Shown here piece by piece: positions 25,065-33,397 of a stretch of 64,000 nt of DNA (within the stretch, counting starts at the first letter, position 1; the number at the start of each line of letters is the position of its first letter). The notes below the pieces were generated by a model that was not told where the DNA came from, did not search any database, and saw only the letters and a program-made list of their open reading frames with translations. The position numbers and the translations under genes were made by a program. This stretch comes from Longitalea luteola (GTDB lineage: Bacteria > Bacteroidota > Bacteroidia > Chitinophagales > Chitinophagaceae). The stretch is from assembly GCF_017356035.1 (NCBI RefSeq), contig NZ_JAFIQX010000001.1, positions 1 to 64,000 of the forward strand. The letters run 5' to 3'.

Positions 25065-25853
25065 CTATCTTATAAATATCTTCTGCACAATATCCCGTTG
25101 CCGGTCCTGGCCAAGTACCCGTACAAAGCAAATACCCTGGGCAGTACTATTTAATGGGATGTCTATACGGCCTGTTTTTCCATTCAGCTGTTGTATCTGC
25201 AAGATCTTTCCCTGAGAATTTACGATCTGTAATTGTCTGAAGGAATCGTTCAGATACAGGCTCACCATGCCGGCATTGACAATCGTGGGAAAAACATAAT
25301 TCTGGCTAGCCCTTGTTGCCGCTTGTGATAAAATGGGCGAATAATCGTATTTACCGCTTTCATCTTTCATCATGATGCGATAAAAAATTCGGTCGCGGGC
25401 ATTTACCGGGAAATGGGTGAATTCATAAATTCTTCCATTCAGGTAATTGCCGGCAGGTAAAACACCGGCCCGCAGAAAGTGAATACCATCAGTGCTGTAT
25501 TCTATTTCATATAGTTTCAAATTGTCCGGTTCCCACGAAGCGCGCCAGCGGATGACGATACCATCGTTAGCGGTAGGTGTTAGGTATAGTTCGCGCATGG
25601 CTACCGGCTCAGGCAGCCTGTTGCTGTTATTGATCGTTTCATATACAAACCTTGTTCTCTGCCGGGGATTTATGGTGCTTTCCTGGCTGTTTTCATTGGG
25701 GACGATCTTCCCCACATTCGTTGGAATATATTCGGCTTTGGAATAATCGGGCACTGTTTGCGCGCTCACAATATTCATCCCTGTTAAATGACTTACCAAC
25801 AAAACAGCTGTTAAACAGGCTGTTCTACAACACCAATGGTATACCTGTTTCAT
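25065..25853 (-). CDS. Secreted T9SS type A sorting-domain protein
   Basis: A 262-aa protein. The N-terminal signal peptide ends near residue 31 (VSAQ). The middle (about 88-180) resembles a fibronectin III-like beta sandwich (GIVIRWRASWEPDNLKLYEIEYSTDG). The C-terminus is a T9SS type A sorting domain: FPTIVNAGMVSLYLND, the QLQIVNSQGKI turn, then GICFVRVLGQDRQRDIVQKIFI at the end. It is expected to be exported by the type IX system and anchored or released at the cell surface. I start at ATG 25853; a TTG is 9 nt upstream. The ligand is unknown. Confidence 0.82.
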   Translation of the reverse strand: MKQVYHWCCRTACLTAVLLVSHLTGMNIVSAQTVPDYSKAEYIPTNVGKIVPNENSQESTINPRQRTRFVYETINNSNRLPEPVAMRELYLTPTANDGIVIRWRASWEPDNLKLYEIEYSTDGIHFLRAGVLPAGNYLNGRIYEFTHFPVNARDRIFYRIMMKDESGKYDYSPILSQAATRASQNYVFPTIVNAGMVSLYLNDSFRQLQIVNSQGKILQIQQLNGKTGRIDIPLNSTAQGICFVRVLGQDRQRDIVQKIFIR

Positions 25854-25958
25854 ACTACGCAAATTTTTTTAATGAGGTAAAAGGATTCATTTTCTTGCTT
25901 GTGTTGTTGTGGCTTATGTAGAATTCTTCAAAATCGGTGCCGGGGAAGGCCAGAAGGC

Positions 25959-26021
25959 GCAAGGCTGAAGGCTGAAGGCACAAGGCTGAAGGCTCAAGGC
26001 GCAAGGCGCAACGCTGAAGGC
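25959..26021. repeat. 7-bp-period tract, nine units of GCAAGGC/TGAAGGC
   Basis: Nine units in perfect register over 63 bp: GCAAGGC, TGAAGGC (2), ACAAGGC, TGAAGGC, TCAAGGC, GCAAGGC, GCAACGC, TGAAGGC. The last four bases of each unit are nearly fixed and the first three vary. No ORF explains it. Confidence 0.85.
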
Positions 26022-26073
26022 AAACAAGAGAGGGGGAAAATAAAAAAAGCAGGAAGTCAGAAAATGTGTGATC

Positions 26074-26115
26074 TTCTTACTTCCTACTTCTTAGTACTTA
26101 CTTCGTATACTTACA
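26074..26115. repeat. 7-bp-period tract, word TTCTTAC
   Basis: TTCTTAC, TTCCTAC, TTCTTAG, TACTTAC, TTCGTAT, ACTTACA in register. The tract overlaps the stop codon of the malate dehydrogenase gene by a few bases. Confidence 0.65.
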
Positions 26116-27040
26116 GTGTCTTCAAAACGTCGTTCATGCTTCTAACGGCATCGGCGCTTTTGTTGAAGAGCGCTTGTTCATCAGCATTCAAACCGAAATC
26201 GATGATCTTTTCCCAACCGCTCTTACCGATAATAACGGGCACACCCAGGCAAATATCTTTTTGGCCATATTCGCCTTCCAGTGAAACGCAGCAGGTAAAT
26301 AATTTTTTCTGATCACGTACAATGCTTTCAACCAGGGCTGCTCCGGCTGCTCCGGGCGCATACCAGGCACTGGTACCAATCAGTTTGGTAAGGGTGGCGC
26401 CACCTACCATTGTATCAGCAACGATTTGTTTTTGTTTTTCTTCGCTCAGGAATTTTGTAACTGGTACGCTGTTCCAGGTTGCCAGGCGAATGAGCGGGAT
26501 CATGGTTGTATCACCGTGACCACCTACTACAACAGCATTCAGGTCGGCAGGGCTGCAACCCAGGTGCTGGCTCAGTTGATATTTAAAGCGGGCACTATCG
26601 AGCGTTCCACCCATACCAATGATCCTGTTCTTTGGCAAACCGGTAGCGGTTAAAGCCAGGTAGGTCATGGTATCCATCGGGTTACTGATAACAATAATGA
26701 TGGCATTGGGTGAGTGTTTCAGAATATTTTCCGCAACGCCTCTTACGATACCGGCATTGGTTCCGATCAGTTCCTCACGTGTCATACCCGGTTTGCGGGG
26801 TAAGCCTGATGTAATTACAACTACATCGCTGCCGGCAGTTTTGCTGTAATCATTGGTACTGCCAGTGATGCGGGTATCAAAGCCGAGTAAAGCGGCTGTT
26901 TGCATCATGTCCTGGGCCTTACCTTCAGCCAGGCCTTCTTTAATATCCAACAATACCAGTTCTTCAGCCAGTTCGGCCCGGGCGATATTATCAGCGCAGG
27001 TAGCACCTACTGCACCGGCGCCTACAACAGTTACTTTCAT
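26111..27040 (-). CDS. mdh: Malate dehydrogenase
   Basis: A 309-aa NAD-dependent malate dehydrogenase of the LDH-like type, which makes oxaloacetate from malate in the TCA cycle. The NAD loop GAGAVGATCADNIA is at residue 7, Arg residues for substrate and loop closure lie in GLPRKPGMTREEL near 80-90, and the active His is in VGGHGDTTMIPL near 174. An Arg-containing segment near 151 (LDSARFKYQL) completes the pocket. It is full length. A -7-like box TATTTTTG on the minus strand at 27077-27084 would give a leader of about 30 nt. Confidence 0.95.
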   Translation of the reverse strand: MKVTVVGAGAVGATCADNIARAELAEELVLLDIKEGLAEGKAQDMMQTAALLGFDTRITGSTNDYSKTAGSDVVVITSGLPRKPGMTREELIGTNAGIVRGVAENILKHSPNAIIIVISNPMDTMTYLALTATGLPKNRIIGMGGTLDSARFKYQLSQHLGCSPADLNAVVVGGHGDTTMIPLIRLATWNSVPVTKFLSEEKQKQIVADTMVGGATLTKLIGTSAWYAPGAAGAALVESIVRDQKKLFTCCVSLEGEYGQKDICLGVPVIIGKSGWEKIIDFGLNADEQALFNKSADAVRSMNDVLKTL

Positions 27041-27151
27041 CAGAAAAAAATTTAAGGTGTTGAGCTAATTTTTGCGCAAAAATAGGGCGCGAAGAAAGAA
27101 TATTGATTTTTATTTATCGCTGCTGCTGCATTTGTTCCCAAATTCGAAAAA

Positions 27152-27658
27152 TCATTTCTTTTCGTTAAAGGCAGCCAGCAATTTATCGATCTTCACATTG
27201 CCCTGGAAAGTGGTCACCAGCGTGCCATTTTTATCATATAATGCCTGAAAGGGCAGGTTTTGGATCTTATAAAAAGTAGGCAGGAAGAATTTGGTGTCCC
27301 GGCCCATTTTAATATTGGGGTAACTTGCAATGTTCTGCTCTTTATAAAAAGCCACCATTTCCTCGAAAGGCTGGTAAGTAACCATTATGATCTGGAATTT
27401 CGAAAGGTCTTTCATCCGTTTCTGCATATCAGCCCATTGGTGTTTGCAATGGTCGCAATCAGGACTGAAATACATAATGATCGTTGGCTGGTGCCTGGCC
27501 AGCTTGTCCTTCGATAAAGTGGTGCTGTCTGCCTGTAAAATGGTGAAAGGCGGTACGGTAGGAAAACGTTTATAGGCCGGACTGTCGGGAGCCACTGTTT
27601 GTGCCGATGCCAGTTTTACCGTAAAAGCCAGAATGAATAGGAATAGCCGGTTTCTCAT
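27152..27658 (-). CDS. Exported thioredoxin-like protein (TlpA/AhpC fold)
   Basis: A 168-aa protein with a signal peptide (MRNRLFLFILAFTVKLASAQ). The thioredoxin fold contains IIMYFSPDCDHCKHQWADMQ with the redox motif CDHC near residue 72, and a cis-Pro region around LPTFYKIQNLPFQALYDKNG. This fits a periplasmic thiol-disulfide protein of the TlpA type. The partner protein is unknown. It is a single gene. Confidence 0.87.
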   Translation of the reverse strand: MRNRLFLFILAFTVKLASAQTVAPDSPAYKRFPTVPPFTILQADSTTLSKDKLARHQPTIIMYFSPDCDHCKHQWADMQKRMKDLSKFQIIMVTYQPFEEMVAFYKEQNIASYPNIKMGRDTKFFLPTFYKIQNLPFQALYDKNGTLVTTFQGNVKIDKLLAAFNEKK

Positions 27659-27786
27659 CTGTAAATGTTTGTTGGTTTACGACCCGTCAAATTTCGAGCC
27701 TCACATTTATTTTCTTTCAAAATTAGCAGTAAATGAACAGGATAGAGAGCCTCACGGTTCATTTAACAAAAAAAGATTTGGTAGTT

Positions 27787-27820
27787 TACGATTATTTCGT
27801 AGGTTTACGAAAAGTTCGTA
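27787..27820. promoter_or_regulatory. Two BlaI-type operators
   Basis: Two palindromes of the form TACGA-n5-TCGTA at 27787-27801 and 27806-27820, with centres 19 nt apart, end directly before the BlaI start codon (ATG 27822). BlaI/MecI repressors bind paired dyads of this layout, so the gene is probably self-repressed. Confidence 0.75.
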
Positions 27821-27821
27821 G

Positions 27822-28187
27822 ATGGAAAAGTTAACCATACAGGAAGAGCAGGCCATGCAGGTGATCTGGAAAACAGGGGAGGGAAACATTAAATTGTTCC
27901 TGGAGAATATGGAATCGCCACAGCCTCCGTATACCACCCTGGCCTCTACTGTAAAGAACCTGGAAAAAAAGGGACTGCTGCAAAGCAGGCTGGTAGGCAA
28001 TACATATATGTACAAACCGGCGATCACCGAAGAAGAATACAAAAAGCATTTTATGAGCGGGGTGGTGAAGGATTATTTTGATAATTCGTATAAACAGCTG
28101 GTGAATTTTTTCGTGGAACAGAAAAAGTTAAGCCCGAAGGAATTGAAAGACATTATTGATATGATCGAGGGCGGGGGCAATACCTAG
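27822..28187 (+). CDS. BlaI/MecI/CopY-family repressor
   Basis: A 121-aa winged-helix repressor. The start EKLTIQEEQAMQVIWKTGEGNIKLFLE and PPYTTLASTVKNLEKKGLL match the DNA-binding domain, and the C-terminal half carries the dimer helices (VKDYFDNSYKQLVNFFVEQ). In the family, the partner M56 protease clips the repressor between the two parts. The partner is the next gene, 52 nt downstream. Two operators sit immediately before the start. No beta-lactamase gene is nearby, so the regulated stress is unknown. Confidence 0.93.
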   Translation: MEKLTIQEEQAMQVIWKTGEGNIKLFLENMESPQPPYTTLASTVKNLEKKGLLQSRLVGNTYMYKPAITEEEYKKHFMSGVVKDYFDNSYKQLVNFFVEQKKLSPKELKDIIDMIEGGGNT

Positions 28188-28239
28188 TACTTCGCTAATA
28201 CATCGCAGAATTGATTGCCGTTACTTCAAAACCAACAAG

Positions 28240-30087
28240 ATGCTACAATATATAATCAAGCTATCGATAAGCCTGTCAGTAGTATACCTTTTTTACCAAT
28301 TGTTCCTGCGAAGGCTGACCTTTTATAACTGGAACCGCTGGTACCTGTTGATCTACTCCATGGTATGTTTTGTCATTCCTTTCATAAATGTATTTACCAT
28401 AATAGTGAAGCAACCGACCCTGCGGGAATCAGCCCTTATCAATTACATTCCTGCTATCACACAAATGGCCAACGGCACAGACGTAACTGTTGAATCGGGT
28501 GCCGGAACGATTAATTGGATGCAGGTAACTACCCTGGTAATAGCTGCGGGCATGTTATTGATGATGGTCCGGCTGGTGGTGCAGTATTATTCATTATTTA
28601 AAATGCGCTCGAAGGCCGTGCTGTTGTATGAAGACAAAGTGAAACTATACCATATCGACGCACCGGTAATGCCATTTTCATTCGGGCGGGGCATTTATGT
28701 GAACCAGTACCAGCATAGCGAGGACGAACTGAAAGAGATCATTCGCCATGAATTCATTCATGTAAAGCAACGGCACTCACTCGATATCATCTGGAGCGAA
28801 GTGTTGTGTATCTTGAACTGGTATAACCCGTTTGCGTGGTTGCTGCGCCATGATATCAGGCAGAACCTGGAATTTATTGCCGATCAGCAGGTCTTGCAAA
28901 CCGGTTTAGACCGCAAACAGTACCAGTACCTGCTGCTGAAAGTCATTGGAGTCAATTCATTTAGTATAGCCACCAATTTCAATTTTTCATCCTTAAAAAA
29001 AAGAATAGCCATGATGAACAAAGCCAGGAGTGCCCGCGTGCACCTCATCCGATTCCTGTTCCTGTTACCTTTATTGTTAGTCGTTCTGTTAGCATTTCGC
29101 AATGCCACGCAACACAAAGACCGGCAGGAACCTTTGAAACAGTTCTTAACCGATACCATACCGGCAGCTGTAAAAACGCCGGCGGGCTGGAAAAACATTG
29201 TTACCATTGATATTACCGATGAGAAACTGGTAACGCTGCGGTTAAAGAACGGCAGGATCGAAAAATACGATCTTAACAATCCGAAACAAAAAGAGGCATT
29301 TGAACGGCAATATGGTGCTTTGCCAGAACCGCCTACGCCACCAGCAGCTCCGGAGCTTACTTTGCGTGATGATAAAGAACTGCCGGATGCGCCAGCAGCG
29401 CCGGATGCCCCTGAAAAAACGGAAGCCGCCGGATTACCTGACAAACCAGAAACGCCAAATACGCCGGATGCTGCCGGCGTTCCTGTGCCGCCAACAGCAC
29501 CGGACGCCCCTGAAGCTCCGGAAAAACCTGTCATTACTTTACAGGATTGTCTGAATAAAAAGGGATACTGTATCACCGTTGTTGACAATTACGGCGAATG
29601 TGTTGTGATCATAAAGGACAAGGACAATAAAATTTTGAAAGCAATAACGCTGGAAGACTGGAATAATGACAAAACATATGAGGAAAAGTATGGCAATATT
29701 CCCAGGATCCCCGCACCTGTAAAAAAAGTCGTCGGTCGCCCGAAAACGGTAACTTCCCTGAAATTAACACCGGTTGAGGCCAACCCGGTGAGCAATGTTG
29801 AGGTAAAAAATATAAAAATTGATGCAAAGACCGCCGTTACTGCGAAAACTGCGGTGAAGGCAAAACCGGTAACCGAAGTTGTTATTATTGGAAAGAAGGT
29901 GCAGGCAGAAAGCGTCATGGATATGAAATCTGAGGTGCAGTTACAAAACTTAACTCCGGTTAAGCCCGACGTTATCATTCTAAGCGAAAAAACCAACAAA
30001 GCTGCTGCAGCAAAGACCGCCGAGAAGGCGAAACCGGCAGCCGAACCAAAAAAGCAAGCCGCCGGCCAACCTGAAGAGGAACAATAA
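28240..30087 (+). CDS. M56-family (BlaR1-like) membrane metalloprotease
   Basis: A 615-aa sensor-protease. Membrane spans sit at residues 2-20, 32-55, 89-110 and about 265-285. The zinc protease motif HEFIH lies at residue 170 (context IIRHEFIHVKQRHSLD), and the downstream NLEFIADQQVL carries the third ligand Glu. In BlaR1 the protease clips the repressor when the outer domain senses a signal. The outer part here is not a penicillin-binding domain. It is a Pro/Glu/Asp-rich stretch (about 360-430, many PDAP and PEAP repeats) and a long basic tail. The signal is therefore unknown. It pairs with the BlaI gene upstream. Confidence 0.9.
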   Translation: MLQYIIKLSISLSVVYLFYQLFLRRLTFYNWNRWYLLIYSMVCFVIPFINVFTIIVKQPTLRESALINYIPAITQMANGTDVTVESGAGTINWMQVTTLVIAAGMLLMMVRLVVQYYSLFKMRSKAVLLYEDKVKLYHIDAPVMPFSFGRGIYVNQYQHSEDELKEIIRHEFIHVKQRHSLDIIWSEVLCILNWYNPFAWLLRHDIRQNLEFIADQQVLQTGLDRKQYQYLLLKVIGVNSFSIATNFNFSSLKKRIAMMNKARSARVHLIRFLFLLPLLLVVLLAFRNATQHKDRQEPLKQFLTDTIPAAVKTPAGWKNIVTIDITDEKLVTLRLKNGRIEKYDLNNPKQKEAFERQYGALPEPPTPPAAPELTLRDDKELPDAPAAPDAPEKTEAAGLPDKPETPNTPDAAGVPVPPTAPDAPEAPEKPVITLQDCLNKKGYCITVVDNYGECVVIIKDKDNKILKAITLEDWNNDKTYEEKYGNIPRIPAPVKKVVGRPKTVTSLKLTPVEANPVSNVEVKNIKIDAKTAVTAKTAVKAKPVTEVVIIGKKVQAESVMDMKSEVQLQNLTPVKPDVIILSEKTNKAAAAKTAEKAKPAAEPKKQAAGQPEEEQ

Positions 30088-30149
30088 ACAGGACGCCTGA
30101 CTTTATGACCAAAACCAGTATTTATCCACTTTTTATAGCAACTGACCAT

Positions 30150-30180
30150 TTTGCAACCTGCCAATTTTGCCATAATTTTG
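30150..30180 (+). promoter_or_regulatory. Promoter of efp
   Basis: -33 TTTG (30150-30153), 19-nt spacer, -7 TAATTTTG (30173-30180): an exact match to the Bacteroidota consensus. It leaves a leader of about 50 nt before ATG 30235. Confidence 0.75.
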
Positions 30181-30234
30181 CTCCCACTTTTTAGAACTGT
30201 ACTTGTTTTTTGACTTTTGAAATTTTTATCATTT

Positions 30235-30801
30235 ATGGCAAATACCTCAGATATCAGCCGCGGCATGATTCTTAAATTGGATGGAAGCTTATATACAGTG
30301 GTTGAATTTGGCGAAAATAAAACTGCCCGGGCTGCTGCCAAGGTATGGGCAAAATTGAAAGGCGTTGACAATAGCCGCAGTATTGAAAAGACCTGGAACA
30401 GCGGTGATACCATTTACCCGGTACGCGTTGAACGCAAAACTTTCCAGTTCCTGTACAAGGACGATACCGGTTACAATTTCATGGATAATGAAACTTTTGA
30501 GCAGATAGCCTTAGCCGAAAACCTGGTAGATGCGCCCCAGTTCCTGAAAGATGGACAAGAAGTTTCTGTACTCATCAATACCGAAACCGAACAACCGATG
30601 AGCGTGGAACTGCCTGATAAAATTGTAGTGAAGGTAACCTACAGCGAGCCTGGGGTAAAAGGTGACACCGCTACCCGCACGCTGAAGCCTGCAACTGTTG
30701 AAACAGGCGCCACTGTTAACGTGCCCCTGTTTGTTAATGAAGGTGAGCTGATTCGTATAAATACGAAGACCGGCGAATATGTAGAACGGGTAAAAGAATA
30801 A
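30235..30801 (+). CDS. efp: Elongation factor P
   Basis: The 188-aa factor enters the ribosome E site and helps form bonds at polyproline stretches. The three beta-domain fold starts with the KOW-like part: TSDISRGMILKLDGSLYTVVEFGENKTARAAAKVWAKLKG. The loop that carries the modified residue in other EF-Ps reads NKTARAA, with Lys near residue 32. The C-terminus shows GDTATRTLKPATVETGATVNVPLFVNEGELIRINTKTGEY. I start at ATG 30235 because six extra upstream codons do not match the family. Its own promoter and terminator make it a single-gene unit. Confidence 0.96.
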   Translation: MANTSDISRGMILKLDGSLYTVVEFGENKTARAAAKVWAKLKGVDNSRSIEKTWNSGDTIYPVRVERKTFQFLYKDDTGYNFMDNETFEQIALAENLVDAPQFLKDGQEVSVLINTETEQPMSVELPDKIVVKVTYSEPGVKGDTATRTLKPATVETGATVNVPLFVNEGELIRINTKTGEYVERVKE

Positions 30802-30822
30802 TACCGGTATTTACGTTATAAC

Positions 30823-30859
30823 GGGACAATGGAACTTAAATCCATTGTCCTCTTTTTTT
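30823..30859 (+). terminator. Terminator of efp
   Basis: GGACAATGGA pairs with TCCATTGTCC across a 8-nt A-rich loop, followed by TCTTTTTTT. Confidence 0.85.
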
Positions 30860-30892
30860 ATAAGGACTTCAACACTATTTAAAAAAAACGGT

Positions 30893-30926
30893 TTTGGATA
30901 AATTTAGTGTGTAATCCTTATCTTAG
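30893..30926 (+). promoter_or_regulatory. Promoter of the accBC unit
   Basis: -33 TTTG (30893-30896) and a -7 box TATCTTAG (30919-30926, one mismatch to TAnnTTTG) with 22 nt between. A leader of about 42 nt follows. Confidence 0.5.
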
Positions 30927-30972
30927 CCGCCTGTTCTACAGGACTTAAACGACAAACTAAAATTTTTAACAG

Positions 30973-31470
30973 ATGGATTTTAAACAAATTCAGGAGTTGA
31001 TCAAAATGATCAACAAATCAAATATTGGGGAAGTGACGATAGAAGAAAAGGGATTTAAATTAACCATCAAGCAAAAAGAAGAACCGGCTCAGAATGTCAT
31101 TGCAGCTCCTGTACATACTGCTCCTATGATGACTGCCATGCCACAGCAAACTGCGGCTACCCAACCTGCTGCTCATGTTACTGCTCCCGCTGCAGAAAAA
31201 CCGAAAGCTGCAGAAGCCGTTGCCGACAATCTGATCACCATCAAGAGCCCCATGATAGGTACCTTCTATCGCAGCTCTGCACCTGGTAAACCTGCATTTA
31301 TAGAAGTAGGCGATGATGTTACACCCGGCAAAGTGGTTTGCATTATCGAAGCCATGAAACTCTTTAATGAAATTGAAAGCGAAGTGAAAGGCCGTATTGT
31401 TAAAGTACTGGTAGAAGATGCTTCGCCGGTAGAATACGACCAGCCATTGTTCCTGGTAGAACCAGCTTAA
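30973..31470 (+). CDS. accB: Acetyl-CoA carboxylase biotin carboxyl carrier protein
   Basis: The 165-aa carrier of acetyl-CoA carboxylase holds biotin and shuttles carboxyl groups from AccC to the carboxyltransferase for fatty acid synthesis. The N-terminus has IQELIKMINKSNIGEVTIEEKG, then a flexible Ala/Pro/Thr-rich linker (residues 40-85). The biotinyl domain carries PMIGTFYRSSAPGKPAF and the biotinylation motif EAMKLFNE near residue 131. It is full length. The accC gene follows after a 93-nt gap with a repeat tract. Confidence 0.95.
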   Translation: MDFKQIQELIKMINKSNIGEVTIEEKGFKLTIKQKEEPAQNVIAAPVHTAPMMTAMPQQTAATQPAAHVTAPAAEKPKAAEAVADNLITIKSPMIGTFYRSSAPGKPAFIEVGDDVTPGKVVCIIEAMKLFNEIESEVKGRIVKVLVEDASPVEYDQPLFLVEPA

Positions 31471-31475
31471 CTTAA

Positions 31476-31548
31476 TTAGCTGATTTGCTAATTAGCTAGT
31501 GTGCTAATGAACCTTATTAGCATATCAGCAGATTAGCGCATTAGCACA
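31476..31548. repeat. Inverted pair of 8-bp-period tracts between accB and accC
   Basis: Left arm (31476-31507) TTAGCTGA, TTTGCTAA, TTAGCTAG, TGTGCTAA. Right arm (31517-31548) TTAGCATA, TCAGCAGA, TTAGCGCA, TTAGCACA. The right word is close to the reverse complement of the left, so the RNA can form a long imperfect hairpin. It sits inside the accBC transcript. Confidence 0.7.
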
Positions 31549-31563
31549 TTATCAATTAAATCC

Positions 31564-32901
31564 ATGTTCAAAAAAATATTAATTGCCAATCGTGGAGAAA
31601 TTGCCCTTCGGGTCATCCGCACCTGTAAGGAAATGGGCATCAAAACGGTTGCTGTTTATTCCACCGCCGATAAAGACAGCCTTCACGTGCGGTTTGCAGA
31701 TGAAGCTGTTTGTATAGGAAAGGCGGCCAGCTCCGATTCCTATCTCAATATCCCGCATATTATGGCCGCGGCAGAGATCACCAATGCCGACGGTATTCAT
31801 CCCGGCTACGGATTTTTGGCCGAAAACGCTCGTTTCTCGGAGATCTGCGGGGAGCATAACATTAAATTTATCGGACCCACGCCCGATCAGATCCGTTCAA
31901 TGGGCGATAAAATGACTGCCAAAGAAACCATGATCAAAGCCGGTGTACCTGTGGTGCCCGGTGGCGAAGGGTTACTGGAAAGCCTGGAAGAAGCCAAAAG
32001 CCTGGCGAAAGATGTAGGCTATCCCGTTATTCTGAAAGCTACTGCCGGTGGTGGTGGTAAAGGGATGCGCGTGGTATGGAATGAAGAGGAAATGGAAAGA
32101 GCCTACAATACGGCTAAAGCCGAAGCAGGCGCCGCGTTCAAGAACGACGGCATTTACATGGAAAAGTTTGTGGAAGAACCACGCCACATAGAAATACAGG
32201 TTGCCGGCGACCGCTATGGAAAGGTTTGTCACCTCAGCGAAAGAGATTGCTCCATTCAGCGCCGCCACCAGAAACTGGTAGAAGAGTCTCCTTCTCCATT
32301 CATGACGCCCGAACTGCGTAAACGCATGGGTGAAGCCGCTATCAAAGCCGCTTCTGCCATTGGATATGAAAGTGTTGGTACTATCGAGTTCCTGGTCGAC
32401 AAACACCGCAATTTCTACTTCATGGAAATGAATACACGTATCCAGGTAGAACATTGCGTAACAGAAGAAGTGACCAACTTCGATCTTATTAAAGAACAGA
32501 TCAAAATTGCGGCCGGTGAAGCCATCAGCGGCTTGAACTACGAACCGCAATTGCATGCTATCGAATGCCGTATCAATGCCGAAGATCCGTATAACGATTT
32601 CCGTCCGAGCCCGGGCAAGATCACTACCTTGCATCAACCCGGCGGGCATGGCATCCGTATCGATTCGCATGTTTATGCGGGCTATGTAATTCCGCCGTAC
32701 TACGATTCCATGATCGCCAAGATCATTGCTGTTGCACGTACCCGCGAAGAAGCCATCAATACCATGAGTCGTGCATTAAGTGAATATGTGATCGAAGGAG
32801 TGAAAACAACCATTCCTTTCCATCAGCAACTGATGCGCAACGAAGACTTTATAAAAGGTAACTTCAACACCAAATTCCTCGAAACATTTAAAATGGTGTA
32901 A
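31564..32901 (+). CDS. accC: Acetyl-CoA carboxylase biotin carboxylase
   Basis: The 445-aa ATP-grasp enzyme carboxylates the biotin on AccB. It has the N-terminal [25 protein letters not shown], the nucleotide loop [13 protein letters not shown] near residue 160, the ATP-grasp [16 protein letters not shown] and the active-site region [22 protein letters not shown] near 288. It is the second gene of the accBC unit. The carboxyltransferase genes are not in the window. Confidence 0.97.
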   Translation: MFKKILIANRGEIALRVIRTCKEMGIKTVAVYSTADKDSLHVRFADEAVCIGKAASSDSYLNIPHIMAAAEITNADGIHPGYGFLAENARFSEICGEHNIKFIGPTPDQIRSMGDKMTAKETMIKAGVPVVPGGEGLLESLEEAKSLAKDVGYPVILKATAGGGGKGMRVVWNEEEMERAYNTAKAEAGAAFKNDGIYMEKFVEEPRHIEIQVAGDRYGKVCHLSERDCSIQRRHQKLVEESPSPFMTPELRKRMGEAAIKAASAIGYESVGTIEFLVDKHRNFYFMEMNTRIQVEHCVTEEVTNFDLIKEQIKIAAGEAISGLNYEPQLHAIECRINAEDPYNDFRPSPGKITTLHQPGGHGIRIDSHVYAGYVIPPYYDSMIAKIIAVARTREEAINTMSRALSEYVIEGVKTTIPFHQQLMRNEDFIKGNFNTKFLETFKMV

Positions 32902-32911
32902 TATACCTGTT

Positions 32912-32949
32912 AACGGGTTGACTGGCTAACCGGTCAACCCGTTCTTTTT
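32912..32949 (+). terminator. Terminator of accBC
   Basis: AACGGGTTGAC and GTCAACCCGTT pair across a 10-nt loop, followed by CTTTTTAA. Confidence 0.8.
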
Positions 32950-33238
32950 AATCCTTTACTTTCGTACTATCGCTCTTATTCCGGCGCTCCCTCCACATCA
33001 TCAACTGCTCCTTCTGTTTAGGCGTAAGAATATCGTTCAATTCTTTCTGATTTAAATAATACTGCATACGCTCGCGTTGAATAAGCAGCGCCAGTCTTCT
33101 TTTTTGCTCTGCTGATAAGTTCAGGTCACGCAGCCGCAAGCGGTCTTGTCCGTTGATGTTCGGCAGCCGTTGCTGTGACCGGACAGTTGTTATCCATGCG
33201 ATCAGCATTCCCGTCAATAAGTAGGTCACCCATTTCAT
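32948..33238 (-). CDS. Small exported helical protein (Spy/CpxP-like)
   Basis: The 96-aa protein starts with a signal peptide (MKWVTYLLTGMLIAWITTVRS). The mature part is a charged helical hairpin (LSAEQKRRLALLIQRERMQYY...LTPKQKEQLMMWRERR) with the L-x-x-x-Q spacing of Spy/CpxP-type periplasmic chaperones. It is shorter than classical Spy. The function is inferred from the motif only. It is alone, convergent with accC. Confidence 0.65.
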   Translation of the reverse strand: MKWVTYLLTGMLIAWITTVRSQQRLPNINGQDRLRLRDLNLSAEQKRRLALLIQRERMQYYLNQKELNDILTPKQKEQLMMWRERRNKSDSTKVKD

Positions 33239-33397
33239 GACTGTATAATTTAAACGCTCAACGCGAATACCCGATTTGTAGCGTATGCGTTTGATTTGAC
33301 CCTGCTACATGGCAGTAGGTTTAACCATGCGAATAACTCATAGCCAGTGATCAGGTGAATAACCCGTTTTTACAGATAAATGAGCAGGTGGGAACGA

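Noticed and set aside
28884-29588. 234-aa Gly/Ser/Ala-rich ORF on the minus strand
   Set aside because: It is the antisense of the Pro/Glu/Asp-rich part of the M56 gene; the composition is a mirror of that low-complexity coding DNA.
31972-32670. 232-aa ORF opposite accC
   Set aside because: Antisense shadow of the biotin carboxylase gene.
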